Assembly: GCF_016889705.1 (NCBI RefSeq) | Contig: NZ_CP069526.1 | Coordinates: 3,224,001-3,288,000 of the forward strand | DNA length: 64,000 nucleotides | Direction: 5' to 3' | From: Amycolatopsis sp. FDAARGOS 1241 | GTDB lineage: Bacteria > Actinomycetota > Actinomycetes > Mycobacteriales > Pseudonocardiaceae | Shown: positions 54,538 through 63,257 of the stretch, piece after piece | Position numbering within the stretch: position 1 is the first letter of the stretch | Layout of the letters: the number at the start of each line of letters is the position of its first letter | Position numbers and translations under genes: made by a program | Notes under the pieces: model-generated | Seen by the model: the letters and a program-made list of their open reading frames with translations, nothing else | Told to the model about the DNA's origin: nothing | The model's database searches: none

Positions 54538-55716
54538 GTGACGATGACCGCGAACGAGCGCCTCGGCCTCGCCCCGACCGACCCGCGTCCCGCCGACGAG
54601 ACGCGGCCGCTGGCCGACCGCACGCTGACCAACCCGCTGTTCGGCGACCAGAAGATGAAGCTCGGCCTGTTCGGCACCAACTGCTCCTACGGGCTGATCA
54701 TGAGCCACGCCCCCAGCTCCTACAAGATCACCTGGGAGCACACGCGCGAGATCGCGCAGCGCGCCGATGCGCTCGGCTTCGACGTACTGGTGCCCGTGGC
54801 CCGCTGGAAGGGCTTCGGCGGTTCGACCAACTTCAACGGCAACTGCTTCGAGACCTACGCGTGGGCCGCCGGGCTCGCCGAGGCGACGGAGCGGATCGCC
54901 ATCGCGTCGACGTCGCACCTGCCGACGGTGCACCCGATCGTTGCGGCGAAGGCCGCCACCACGATCGACCACATCTCCGGCGGCCGTTTCGCGCTCAACC
55001 TCGTGATGGGCTGGGTGCCGCCGGAGATGGAGATGTTCGGTGGCGAGCAGCGCGAACACGACGAGCGCTACGCGTTCGGCCAGGAGTGGCTCGACTACGC
55101 GATCCGGCTGTGGACCGAACCCGGCTCGTTCGACGTCGCCTCGAAGTACTTCCAGGGACACGACGTCGAGGCCTACCCCAAGCCGCACCAGGGGCCGCGC
55201 CCGGCACTGCTCAACGCGGGCAACTCGCCCGCGGGGATCGAATTCTCCGCGCGCAACGTGGACATCAACTTCGCCTCGCTCGACACGCTCGAGAACATCA
55301 AGGCCTACACGGACAAGGTCAAGGCGAAGGCCCGCGACGACTACCGGCGCGACATCAAGGTGATGACGTATGGCCTCGTCGTGTGCCGCGACACCGAAGC
55401 CGAGGCCAAGCGGGCGTTCCAGCAGGTCGTCGACGAGGGCGACTGGGGTGCCGCGGGCAACGTCATCAAGATCGCCGGTTCCGGCGCGAGCCAGTCGTTC
55501 GACCACGCCGTCAAGAAGATGCAGGAGCGCTTCATCGCCGGCTGGGGCGGTTACCCGATCGTCGGTACGCCCGAGCAGGTCACCGAAGAACTCGGCCGGC
55601 TCAACGACGCGGGCATGGAGGGCATGATCTTCGGCCTGGTCGACTACAACGAGGAGCTCAAGTACTTCGGCGACGAAGTCATGCCGCTGCTCAAGCAGGC
55701 GGGCCTGCGGCACTGA
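54538..55716 (+). CDS. LLM-class flavin-dependent monooxygenase (RutA/SfnG-like)
   Basis: The 392-residue protein is a bacterial-luciferase-like TIM barrel: KLGLFGTNCSYGLIMSHAPS, ADALGFDVLVPVARWKGFGGSTNFNG, STSHLPTVHPIVAAKAATTIDHISGGRFALNLVMGW and GNSPAGIEFSARNVDINF. These segments resemble the pyrimidine (RutA) and dimethylsulfone (SfnG) monooxygenases, which use FMNH2 from a separate reductase. The flavin reductase at 51257 is the obvious partner. The starting codon is GTG 54538 after GAAGGAG; ATG 54544 is a possible alternative. The substrate may be a ring amide or a sulfone. Confidence 0.88.
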   Translation: MTMTANERLGLAPTDPRPADETRPLADRTLTNPLFGDQKMKLGLFGTNCSYGLIMSHAPSSYKITWEHTREIAQRADALGFDVLVPVARWKGFGGSTNFNGNCFETYAWAAGLAEATERIAIASTSHLPTVHPIVAAKAATTIDHISGGRFALNLVMGWVPPEMEMFGGEQREHDERYAFGQEWLDYAIRLWTEPGSFDVASKYFQGHDVEAYPKPHQGPRPALLNAGNSPAGIEFSARNVDINFASLDTLENIKAYTDKVKAKARDDYRRDIKVMTYGLVVCRDTEAEAKRAFQQVVDEGDWGAAGNVIKIAGSGASQSFDHAVKKMQERFIAGWGGYPIVGTPEQVTEELGRLNDAGMEGMIFGLVDYNEELKYFGDEVMPLLKQAGLRH

Positions 55717-55750
55717 GCTTGTGAACAACTGAGCTTGTGAACCACTGAGC
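55713..55750 (+). repeat. 16-base tandem duplication at the monooxygenase stop codon
   Basis: CTGAGCTTGTGAACAA (55713-55728) is repeated as CTGAGCTTGTGAACCA (55729-55744), followed by CTGAGC. The unit includes the last base of the His codon and the TGA stop, so the stop is duplicated out of frame. Confidence 0.8.
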
Positions 55751-55755
55751 CGCGC

Positions 55756-55785
55756 GCGGGCTCCGGGTACGCACCCGGAGCCCGC
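55756..55785 (+). terminator. Hairpin terminator of the aldehyde dehydrogenase-monooxygenase operon
   Basis: Perfect 13-base arms GCGGGCTCCGGGT and ACCCGGAGCCCGC with loop ACGC lie 40 bases after the monooxygenase stop. Confidence 0.7.
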
Positions 55786-55854
55786 CGTTGGGATGACACA
55801 AGTTTGAGAAAAGAGGCGGTACCGCGCGGCCGGTGGTTTGCGACACTGGGTGCC

Positions 55855-56697
55855 GTGAACCGCCCGGACGAGCTCGCGAAGACGTTGCGGGGATGGCGGG
55901 AACGGCTGGTACCCGGCCGGGCCGGCTTGCCGGTGCACGGGCAGCGGCGGGCGAGGGGCCTGCGGCGCGAGGAGTTGGCGGTGCTCGCCGGGCTCGCGGC
56001 CGATCACGTCGTGCGGCTGGAGCAGGGCAGGGCGGCCGCGCCGGGCGTCCAGGTGTGCGTGGCGCTCGCGCGGGCGCTGCGGTTGTCGGACGCTGAGCAG
56101 GAACGGCTGTTCCGGCTCGCCGGCCACGAGCTCGGCGGCGGCCGGGTGCCGCGCCTGGTGCCGGAGAGCACGCGGCGCCTGCTCGAACGGCTCGACGACC
56201 ACCCGATCGCCGTGCACGACGCGATGTGGACGCTCATCGCGTGGAACCGGCCGTGGGCCGCGCTCATGGGCGAGCCCGCGGCGCGCGACGAAGACCGCAA
56301 CGCGGTGTGGCGGCACTTCGCCGCTCGCCCGACCCGCACCCGCCTGACCCCGGACGAGCGCGCCGAGTTCGAACACGCGCTCGTCGCCGATCTGCGGCTG
56401 GCGCAGGAGCGTTACCCGCGCGAACCCGACCTGACCGCGCTGCTGGGCCGGCTCGCCTCGGTCAGCACCGGCTTCCGCGCGCTGTGGGACTCGCACCCCG
56501 CCGACGGGCAGCAGCCCGCGGGCCTCACCGTCGACCACCCGGACGTCGGCCGCCTCGACCTCGACCGTGACGTCCTCGCCAGCCGCCACGGCGACCTGCG
56601 CATCGTGGTCTGCACCGCCCGCCCCGGCACGGAGTCCGCCGCGAAGCTCGCCTTGCTCGGTGCGCTCGGCTTCGAGGCCATGGCCCCACCCGGCTGA
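55855..56697 (+). CDS. XRE-family regulator with MmyB-like ligand domain
   Basis: The 280-residue protein has an N-terminal HTH (RRARGLRREELAVLAGLAADHVVRLEQGRA) and a C-terminal MmyB-type domain with WTLIAWNRPWAALMGEP, ERNAVW-like RDEDRNAVWRHF, LVADLRLAQERYP and the ending GTESAAKLALLG. MmyB domains are PAS-like and bind fatty acids or other small ligands in actinomycete regulators. GTG 55855 gives a normal start; upstream in-frame codons lack a ribosome site. It is convergent with the amidase and may belong to the same catabolic region. Confidence 0.88.
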   Translation: MNRPDELAKTLRGWRERLVPGRAGLPVHGQRRARGLRREELAVLAGLAADHVVRLEQGRAAAPGVQVCVALARALRLSDAEQERLFRLAGHELGGGRVPRLVPESTRRLLERLDDHPIAVHDAMWTLIAWNRPWAALMGEPAARDEDRNAVWRHFAARPTRTRLTPDERAEFEHALVADLRLAQERYPREPDLTALLGRLASVSTGFRALWDSHPADGQQPAGLTVDHPDVGRLDLDRDVLASRHGDLRIVVCTARPGTESAAKLALLGALGFEAMAPPG

Positions 56698-56709
56698 CCC
56701 CGCTGCCGG

Positions 56710-58179
56710 TCAGCGGCCGTCGAGGTCCGGCGCGGTGAAGCCGCCGAGCTCCGCTTCCAGCAGTTCCGCCAGCCGCAGCGTCGTGCGGTCGCCGTACATC
56801 GGGCCGATGAGCTGGACGCCGACGGGCAGGCCGGCGGCGTCGGGACCGGTCGGGATGACCGTGGCCGGCAGACCGGGCAGGGTGGCGAGGCCGGCCCACA
56901 CGAGCTGGTCGCCGTAGGGGTGTCCGGTGCCGTCGATCGTGATGGTGCGCCGGTCCTGGTGCGGCGACTGGTCCTGCGGGAACGCGGGCGTGGGCGAGAC
57001 CGGGCAGACGACGGCGTCGTACTCGGCGAACACCGCGCGCCAGGCGTGCCGGTGGCCTTCGCGGGCCAGGTCGGCGGCGAACCAGTCGCGGTGGCTCAGC
57101 CGGGCGCCGCGCACGCGGGCGGCGACGAGGCTGTCGTCGGCGGGATCGAGGCTCGCGGCGAGGGCGCCGAAACGCTCGTAGATCTCGGCGGGGTAGCTCG
57201 CGCCGAAGATGGAGAACAGCAGGCGCAGGTAGAGCCGCGCGGACTCGCCGAGATCCGGCACGACGGGGCTGCCGTGGTCGACGCGGGCCCCTGCCCCGGT
57301 GAGGGCGTCGGCGACCCGCGTGAGGCCGGCGCGCACGCTCGCCGATGTCGCGATGTCCGGGTGGTCCGCGAGCACGAGCACCCGGAAGTCACCGAGCCGG
57401 TCGTGGCGCGCGGGCGGCAGCCGCAGCTCGTACGCGGCCCCGAGGGTGAGCGGATCGGGTTCGGCCAGCACGTCGAGCAGCACCCCGAGGTCGGCCGCGC
57501 TGCGTGCCATCGGCCCGATCACGCCCAGGTCCACTTCAGCCGTCAGCGGGGGAGCGGGCGGCGGGGTGTGGCCGCGCGCCGGCACCAGCCGGAACGTCGG
57601 TTTGTGCGCGTAGACGCCGCAGAAGTGCGCGGGCGTCCGCAGCGACCCGCCGATGTCCGAACCGATCGACAGCGCCCCGAACCCGGCGGCGAGTGCGGCC
57701 GCCGAACCGCCCGACGAACCGCCCGGCGAGCGGCCGAGGTCCCAGGGGTTGGCAGTGGTGCCGTAAATGTCGTTGTAGCTCTGCAGATCTCCCAGTGCCA
57801 GTGGCACGTTGGTCTTGCCGAGCACCACCGCCCCCGCCGCCTTCAGCCGCGCAACCGCCAGCGCGTCCTCGGCCGGCGTGAAGTCCGCGAACTGCGGGAA
57901 ACCCCACGTGGTCGGCAGGCCGGCGACATTGAACGACTCCTTGACGGTCATCGGCACTCCGAGGAGCAGGCCGTCCTCGCCCCGGGCGCGCGCCGCGTCG
58001 GCCGCCCGTGCGGCGTCGAGCGCGCGGTCGAAATCGCGTACGCAGATCGCGTTGATCTCGCCGTCGTGCTTCGCGATGCGCTCGATGGCCGACTCCGCCA
58101 GCTCGACCGCCGTCACCTCGCCCGCTCGCAAGGCTGCGACGAGCTGCCCGGCCGACAGCAGGTTCCGGTCGGTGCCCAT
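56710..58179 (-). CDS. Amidase (amidase-signature family)
   Basis: The 489-residue amidase-signature enzyme has the catalytic Lys in VPMTVKESFN, cis-Ser in SPGGSSGGSAAALAAG and nucleophile Ser in SIGSDIGGSLRTPAHFCGVY. The C-terminal VCPVSPTPAFPQD and LPATVIPTGPDAAGLPVGVQLIGP segments fit small-molecule amidases (acetamidase-type) rather than GatA. ATG 58179 has GGGGAGGA upstream. It may hydrolyse an amide formed in the monooxygenase pathway, but it is convergent with the HTH regulator and not in its operon. Confidence 0.92.
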   Translation of the reverse strand: MGTDRNLLSAGQLVAALRAGEVTAVELAESAIERIAKHDGEINAICVRDFDRALDAARAADAARARGEDGLLLGVPMTVKESFNVAGLPTTWGFPQFADFTPAEDALAVARLKAAGAVVLGKTNVPLALGDLQSYNDIYGTTANPWDLGRSPGGSSGGSAAALAAGFGALSIGSDIGGSLRTPAHFCGVYAHKPTFRLVPARGHTPPPAPPLTAEVDLGVIGPMARSAADLGVLLDVLAEPDPLTLGAAYELRLPPARHDRLGDFRVLVLADHPDIATSASVRAGLTRVADALTGAGARVDHGSPVVPDLGESARLYLRLLFSIFGASYPAEIYERFGALAASLDPADDSLVAARVRGARLSHRDWFAADLAREGHRHAWRAVFAEYDAVVCPVSPTPAFPQDQSPHQDRRTITIDGTGHPYGDQLVWAGLATLPGLPATVIPTGPDAAGLPVGVQLIGPMYGDRTTLRLAELLEAELGGFTAPDLDGR

Positions 58180-58337
58180 GCGTTCCTCCCCCACCAAGCG
58201 GCCGATGTGGGACCGAGGCTAGCCCGCGCCGTCGCTATCGTGGCCCGTGGTGGGCGAAGTCGTGTTCCGCGCGGACCTCACACTTCGGCGCGCCCGCGCG
58301 TCTACCTGGTGTGACGCGAGGAGAAGGGAACGGGGAC

Positions 58338-58847
58338 ATGGGTGTTCGGCACGCGGTCGCGGGGTCGCCGGTGGGCGATCTGACGCTGGTCGCGGACGGC
58401 ACGGCCCTCGTGGGGCTCTACTTCGACGGCCACAAGCGCGAACCGCGCCTGACGAGCCTGGGACCGCGGGTGGCCGGGACGGACCCGACCTTCGCCGCGG
58501 CGATCAGCCAGCTGACCGAGTACTTCGCCGGCGAGCGGCGGGACTTCGACCTCGAGCTGGCGCCGCGCGGGTCGAACTTCGAACGGAAGGTGTGGGGCCT
58601 GCTCACGAAGATCCCCTACGGTGAGAAGCGCACGTACGGTGAACTCGCCGCGGAACTCGGTGACCCGGGGGCCGCGCAGGCCGTGGGCAACGCGAACGGC
58701 TGGAACCCGATCAGCATCGTCGTGCCGTGCCACCGCGTGGTCGGCGCGAGCGGCGGGCTCACCGGGTACGCGGGCGGCGTCGAGCGCAAGCGGTTCCTGC
58801 TCAGCCTGGAGGAACCGCCCGCCGAGGACGACGGCAGGTTGTTCTGA
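58338..58847 (+). CDS. ogt: Methylated-DNA--protein-cysteine methyltransferase (first)
   Basis: The 169-residue protein repairs O6-alkylguanine by accepting the alkyl group. It has an N-terminal ribonuclease-H-like part and the C-terminal HTH-containing domain with IPYGEKRTYGELA, VGNANGWNPISIVVPCHRVVGA (acceptor Cys131) and GLTGYAGGVERKRFLL. ATG 58338 follows GGGAACGGGGAC; GTG 58311 is an alternative. It is the first gene of a three-gene unit with a sigma factor and a second Ogt-like gene. Confidence 0.92.
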   Translation: MGVRHAVAGSPVGDLTLVADGTALVGLYFDGHKREPRLTSLGPRVAGTDPTFAAAISQLTEYFAGERRDFDLELAPRGSNFERKVWGLLTKIPYGEKRTYGELAAELGDPGAAQAVGNANGWNPISIVVPCHRVVGASGGLTGYAGGVERKRFLLSLEEPPAEDDGRLF

Positions 58848-58858
58848 AAGCGCGCGGC

Positions 58859-59347
58859 GTGCGGCCCTTCGACGAGGTCGTGCTGGAGCACGGCGCGATG
58901 GTGCTGCGGGTCTGCCGCGCAGTGGTGGGCCCGCACGACGCCGAGGACGCGTGGTCGGAGACGTTCCTGTCCGCGCTCAAGGCCTATCCGGACCTGCCCG
59001 CCGACGCGAACGTCGCGGCGTGGCTCGTGACGATCGCGCACCGCAAGGCCGTGGACATCACGCGCACCCGTGCCCGGCACGCGGTCCCGGTGGAGCACCC
59101 GCCGGACGAGCCGAGCCGCACCGGCCGCCCGGAAGACTGGGACGGAGACCTGTGGGACGCGCTCGCCGCGTTGCCGGACAAACAACGCGCGGCCGTCGCC
59201 TACCACTACCTCGGCGGGTTCCCCTACGAGGAGGTCGCCGCCATCACCGGCGGCACCGCCGCCGCCGCGCGCCGGGCGGCCGCCGACGGGGTGAAGGCGC
59301 TGCGGGCGGCGTCCCGCCGCGGCGAGCTGGAAGGAGCAGCGCCATGA
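58859..59347 (+). CDS. Small sigma-70/ECF-like RNA polymerase sigma factor
   Basis: The 162-residue protein has a region 2 (DEVVLEHGAMVLRVCRAVVGPHDAEDAWSETFLSALKAYP and WLVTIAHRKAVDITRTRAR) and a region 4 (LPDKQRAAVAYHYLGGFPYEEVAAITGGTAAAARRAAADGVKAL). The region 4 HTH is less typical than usual. No anti-sigma gene is nearby. GTG 58859 lies 11 bases after the first ogt, and the stop overlaps the second ogt by 4 bases, so it is the middle of an operon. The linkage suggests control of the alkylation-damage response. Confidence 0.85.
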   Translation: MRPFDEVVLEHGAMVLRVCRAVVGPHDAEDAWSETFLSALKAYPDLPADANVAAWLVTIAHRKAVDITRTRARHAVPVEHPPDEPSRTGRPEDWDGDLWDALAALPDKQRAAVAYHYLGGFPYEEVAAITGGTAAAARRAAADGVKALRAASRRGELEGAAP

Positions 59348-59943
59348 CCACCGATCTGTTCGCCGCGCTGCCGGCGACCGACGAAGCCGCGCAGGTGCGC
59401 CTGCGCGCGCGGCTCACGACCGCGGCGGACCGCGCAGGACTGCTCGACGTCGCGTACCGCACCGTCGATTCGCCCGTCGGCCCGCTGCTGCTCGCCGCGA
59501 CCGGTGCCGGCCTGGTGCGCGTCGCGTTCACCGTCGAAGGCCACGACGCGGTGCTCGAGTCGCTCGCCGGTGAGATCAGCCCGCGCATCCTCGCTGCCCC
59601 CGCGCGGCTCGACCGGGTCGCGCGCGAGCTCGACGAATACTTCACCGGTCGCCGGCACGAGTTCGACGTCGACGTGGACTTCCGGCTGGCGAAGGGCTTC
59701 CGGCGCGAAGTGCTGCAGCACCTCGCTGACATCCCCTACGGCGGCACGCGCAGCTACGCGGAAGTCGCGGCCGCAGCGGGCAGTCCGAAGGCCGTGCGGG
59801 CTGTCGGCACTGCGTGCGCGCGCAACCCCGTGCCGCTCGTCGTGCCGTGTCACCGCGTGGTGCGCTCCGACGGCAGTGCCGGTCGCTACCGCGGCGGCGA
59901 GGAGGCGAAGCGGGTTCTGCTCGCCCTGGAATCGGCTGCCTGA
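59344..59943 (+). CDS. Methylated-DNA--protein-cysteine methyltransferase (second)
   Basis: The 199-residue protein has an extra helical N terminus (about 1-35), then the Ogt/Ada-C core with VDSPVGPLLLAATGAGLVRV, IPYGGTRSYAEVAAAAGSPKAVRAVG and VVPCHRVVRSDGS (acceptor Cys169). The extension makes it longer than the first copy and resembles the Ogt partner of sigma factor genes in actinomycetes. It is coupled to the sigma factor gene through ATGA. Confidence 0.92.
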   Translation: MTTDLFAALPATDEAAQVRLRARLTTAADRAGLLDVAYRTVDSPVGPLLLAATGAGLVRVAFTVEGHDAVLESLAGEISPRILAAPARLDRVARELDEYFTGRRHEFDVDVDFRLAKGFRREVLQHLADIPYGGTRSYAEVAAAAGSPKAVRAVGTACARNPVPLVVPCHRVVRSDGSAGRYRGGEEAKRVLLALESAA

Positions 59944-59980
59944 TGCGTACGCTGAGCCGGTGGACGGACCCGGCCCGGGG

Positions 59981-60623
59981 GTGATCAGGGTCTTCCTCGT
60001 CGACGACCACGAACTGGTGCGCCGCGGAGTCGCGGATCTCGTGGAGGACGAGGAAGACCTCACCGTGGCGGGCCAGGCCGCCTCGGCCGCCGAGGCGCTG
60101 GCGCGGATTCCCGACCGGACGTCGCCGTGCTCGACGTGCGCCTGCCCGACGGCGACGGCGTTCGGCTGTGCCGTGACCTGCGGGCTACGCTGCCGGGCCT
60201 GCGGTGGCTGATGCTCACGTCCTACACCGACGAGGAGTCGATGGTCGGCGCCGTGCTCGCGGGCGCCGACGGGTACGTCATCACGGACACAAGGGGCTGC
60301 AGCTCATCGACGCGGTGCGCCGCGTGGCCGCCGGGCGCAACTTGCTCGACGAACGCGCGGTATCCGCGGCGGTGGGGAAGGTGCGCGAGGGCGCGCGCAA
60401 CCCGGGCCCGCTGGCCGCGCTGACCGAGCAGGAACGCGTACTGCTGGATCTCATCGGCGAGGGACTCACCAACCGGCAGATCGCCGAACGGATGTTCCTG
60501 GCGGAGAAAACGGTAAAGAACTACGTGTCGCGGCTGCCGGCGAAGCTCGGCGTGGAACGGCGGACCCAGGCGGTCGTGCTCGTCACCGCCTTCCACGACG
60601 AGCGGCGGTGCACCACCGGTTGA
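59981..60623 (+). pseudogene. DosR/DevR-like response regulator, two frameshifts
   Basis: GTG 59981 gives [20 protein letters not shown]; a shift near 60115 leads to [21 protein letters not shown] (phospho-acceptor Asp in VLDVRLPDG). A second shift near 60290 leads to [24 protein letters not shown]. The C-terminal [39 protein letters not shown] is almost the same as M. tuberculosis DosR. The conserved active-site Lys of the receiver (GYVxK) is Thr here (GYVIT). The DosR family controls dormancy and hypoxia genes. As given the gene cannot make a complete protein. Confidence 0.82.
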
Positions 60624-61451
60624 TCACGGCCGGCCCGGCGAGGGCGGGCGGACCGCGCTCGCCGGGCCGTTTCCAGCGGTGCCCGCTCGGGTACCGGCGC
60701 GGGGGCGCCGTGGCCGAGGCACAGCGGGACCTGCGGCCACAGCCCGCCGCCGAGCAGGCCGCGCAGCTCGCGGCGGCTCGCCGGGGTCAGCACGTCGGTC
60801 CAGTGGGCGGCCGACTGGCCCGCGACCGTCGCGGTGAGCAGCACGCGTTGCACGGCCTGCCCCGCGTGCAGCTGCGCGAGCGGGGTGTCGTGGAGCGAGC
60901 CGACGGCCACGAGCAACCGTTCGGGTGCCAGGTCGAAGCCGCTGGAATCCGTGCGTCGCAGGATTTCGCGCAGCCGGGGAAGGTGCTCGGGGCCGATCGT
61001 GGCGGGCCACGCGCGTTCGAGCTCCGCGGCGCGGCGCAGTTCGCGGTGCACCACCGGCGGCACGACCGCGGTCGTTGAACGGGCTGCGTTGCCGCGGCGG
61101 ATGCGGATGGCTCCCGCGAGCCGGCGCTCGATCGGCGTCACCGGCTCGAGTCCGCGCGGGCGCACCACCGCCAGGAGATCGGGCCGGCTCTGAGCGGGCA
61201 GCACCCACACGTCGGGGTGGCAGCCTGGGCTTTCACCGCGAGCCGAAGGTTGAGCAGGGCCGCGCCGCAGTCGAGCAGCTGCCCGCGCCGGCCGTTGCGC
61301 GACGGCGCGACGTAGAGCTCGATCGACACCGGGGTGCAGCGGAACCGCCACGGGCGCCCCTCGTGCAGGGCGGCGGTGTGGTCGCGGCGACCAGCACCGC
61401 CCGCACCTGGCGGTCGGTGAGCCGTCCGACGGGTATGACTCCGGCCTTCAC
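60624..61451 (-). pseudogene. Acg-family nitroreductase-like gene, two frameshifts
   Basis: From GTG 61451 the frames read KAGVIPVGRLTDRQVRAVLVAATT, then LHEGRPWRFRCTPVSIELYVAPSRNGRRGQLLDCGAALLNLRLAV, then PDLLAVVRPRGLEPV, ERRLAGAIRIRRGN and RLLVAVGSLHDTPLAQLHAGQAVQRVLLTATVAG. This is the Acg (Rv2032-like) FMN-binding oxidoreductase, a DosR-regulon member. Two one- or two-base shifts near 61378 and 61225 break it. The last frame runs past 60624 into the dosR gene and stops at 60521, so the true C terminus is uncertain. Confidence 0.7.
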
Positions 61452-61593
61452 GGTGCGACCTCTCGGGCACGTCGGCCGTCCACGGCGCGCTCTCCCGCCG
61501 ACCCTGGCTAGTGCCGAACGTCCCGCGTGGCGGGTCCAAGGGTCGCCGGTGACGGGTGACCCCGGGCCCGGATTTCCGTGCCAGAGTGGGGGG

Positions 61594-62200
61594 ATGCCGG
61601 ACGTCGACGACCGGAGACCGGGCACAGCCCGGGCCGGGGAACGGGACCGGATGGACGCGCTGCTCGCCACGGTCCCCGGGTTCTCCCCGGGCCTGGAGCT
61701 GGACCGCACGCTGCGCCGGGTCGTCGCCACCACAACGGATCCCGCCGGAGCCGGTTGCGGCGCCCTCGCCGCGGTGGACCAAGACGGGGCCACCACGGGG
61801 TTCGCCGGCGCGCACCGCGAGCGCTTGTCCCTGACGGAGAAGAAGACGGGCGAGTGCTTCACCGACGACGACGACCTGGCGTTGGCCGGTCTCGCGGCTG
61901 CCGATGGGATCGCGTTCCCCGGCACCGAGGACACGCACGGGGGCACCGCGTGGCCGGACCCGGACGCCGGCGCGCTGACCGGCGCACCGGTCACCTCGCT
62001 GGTTGCCGTTCGCGCGTCCGGGCAGGCACGGTTCACCGACCGGCTCGTGATCGACGGGCCGGGCACCAGTGCCGGGCTGCCGGCCGGGAGTCGCGCGCGG
62101 CGGGCTGCCGAACCTCGAACGGCGGTCCGCCGAGTCCGGCGGCACGTTCCAGGGCGAGCCGGCGTTCCCGGGCCGCACACGTCTCGTGTGGACAGTGCGC
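61594..62200 (+). pseudogene. DosS/DevS-like sensor kinase remnant with internal deletions
   Basis: From ATG 61594: RDRMDALLATVPGFSPGLELDRTLRRVVATTTD, a GAF-domain start, then after a missing middle part LTEKKTGECFTDDDDLALAGLAAADGIAF, the end of the GAF domain. The HisKA_3 domain is absent. In another frame (62093-62200) GLPNLERRSAESGGTFQGEP and RTRLVWTVR match the last ATP-binding motifs of DosS-type kinases. The kinase core (His box, N box) is gone, so this is a true remnant. Confidence 0.7.
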
Positions 62201-62300
62201 CGCCCGGTGGCCGGCGCGCGCGGTGCGACCCTCGACGTCCGCTCGTCCGTCCACATCGGACCCGACGGGGCGGGCCGAGTTGCGGCAGGAGGTGAGTGCG

Positions 62301-62903
62301 ATGAGCGGGTCGGCGGAGTGGTTCAGGCGGATGGGCCGCACGCTGTTCGCCCGGCACGGCGGCCTGGCGCGGCCGTCGGACCGGTTCCAGGCGGTGGTGC
62401 TGGCCGTCTTCGTGGTGCTCGCCCTCGTGGCGGTGCCCATCGCCGTGGGGCTCGGCTCGGGCACCACGGCGCAGCGCGGCCGGCAAGCGGCCGAGGAGGC
62501 AGCCGCGCGCCACCAGGTTCCCGCGACGCTGCTCGTCGACGCGTCTCCCGACGACGCCGCGATCGGACCCGACGGCGTCCCGGCCGGACCCAGCCCGCGC
62601 GACGCCCGCTGGCGGCTGCCCGGCGGCGGCTACCGCGTGGCCAAGGTCGACGCCGACTTGCAGCTCCACGCGGGGGAAACGGTCCCGATCTGGGTGGACC
62701 GCGCCGGCAACCTCGTGCCCCCGCCACTCGAGCGTCGCACCGCCGTGGTCGAGGGCGTGCTGACGGGGTTCGGCGTGTGGGCCGGGTCCTGCGCGGCGCT
62801 GGCTCTGCTCTACGGCGGGCTCGTGCTCGGCCTGGACCGGCACCGGCTCAAGCGCTGGCAGCACGAGTGGATCGTCGAGCTCGACCGGAGAACCCCATCG
62901 TGA
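62301..62903 (+). CDS. Rv1733c-family membrane protein
   Basis: The 200-residue protein has two membrane helices (FQAVVLAVFVVLALVAVPIAVGLG, about 32-55, and VVEGVLTGFGVWAGSCAALALLYGGLVLGL, about 150-180) with an external domain of about 90 residues (ATLLVDASPD, VDRAGNLVPPP). This is the layout of Rv1733c, a DosR-controlled dormancy antigen. ATG 62301 follows AGGAGGTGAG. It is the only clearly intact member of the local dormancy gene set. Confidence 0.88.
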   Translation: MSGSAEWFRRMGRTLFARHGGLARPSDRFQAVVLAVFVVLALVAVPIAVGLGSGTTAQRGRQAAEEAAARHQVPATLLVDASPDDAAIGPDGVPAGPSPRDARWRLPGGGYRVAKVDADLQLHAGETVPIWVDRAGNLVPPPLERRTAVVEGVLTGFGVWAGSCAALALLYGGLVLGLDRHRLKRWQHEWIVELDRRTPS

Positions 62904-62942
62904 CCGGCCCCGGCCGGCCCTTCGGAGGAAGGCGGAACACCC

Positions 62943-63236
62943 ATGCTCACCCTGTCCGAATCCGCCACGGAAGCCATCGACCGGCTCACCGTGACCTACC
63001 AGGTCGGACGTCGCGGCGGCTTCCGGCTCAACCTGGCCGGTCCGCCGGAGGCCGGCTGCGCCGTGGATGTCGAAGCCGCGCCCTGTCCGCGCGGGGACGA
63101 CGACGTGGTCGCGTTCGACGAGATCCAGCTCTTCCTGTCGCGCGAAGCCCGGGAGGGTCTCACCGAAAAGATCCTCGACGCCCGAGAGGACTACGAGGGA
63201 CACTTCACGTTCTCGATCGTCAACGCCGGGTGCTGA
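62943..63236 (+). CDS. HesB/IscA-like small protein
   Basis: The 97-residue protein begins MLTLSESATEAIDRLTVTYQ and has the beta-rich HesB-like core with FRLNLAGPPEAGCAVDVEAAPCPRGDDDVVAFDEIQLFLSREAREGLTEKILDAREDYEGHFTFSI. The C-x-n-C-x-C triad of true iron-sulfur scaffolds is not conserved, as in the actinomycete HesB-like proteins of unknown function. ATG follows GGAGGAAGG. It may be in the same unit as the Rv1733c-like gene. Confidence 0.8.
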   Translation: MLTLSESATEAIDRLTVTYQVGRRGGFRLNLAGPPEAGCAVDVEAAPCPRGDDDVVAFDEIQLFLSREAREGLTEKILDAREDYEGHFTFSIVNAGC

Positions 63237-63257
63237 CCCGCCGGCCCGGGAAACCGG

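Noticed and set aside
53089..56589. A minus-strand open frame of more than 1100 codons
   Set aside because: It is antisense to the aldehyde dehydrogenase, monooxygenase and HTH genes. High GC makes long antisense frames common. Its translation is low-complexity Arg/Val/Asp-rich with no motif.
61532..61547. A DosR binding box upstream of the acg and dosS remnants
   Set aside because: GGGTCCAAGGGTCGCC only partly matches the dormancy box and is not symmetrical enough to list as a site.
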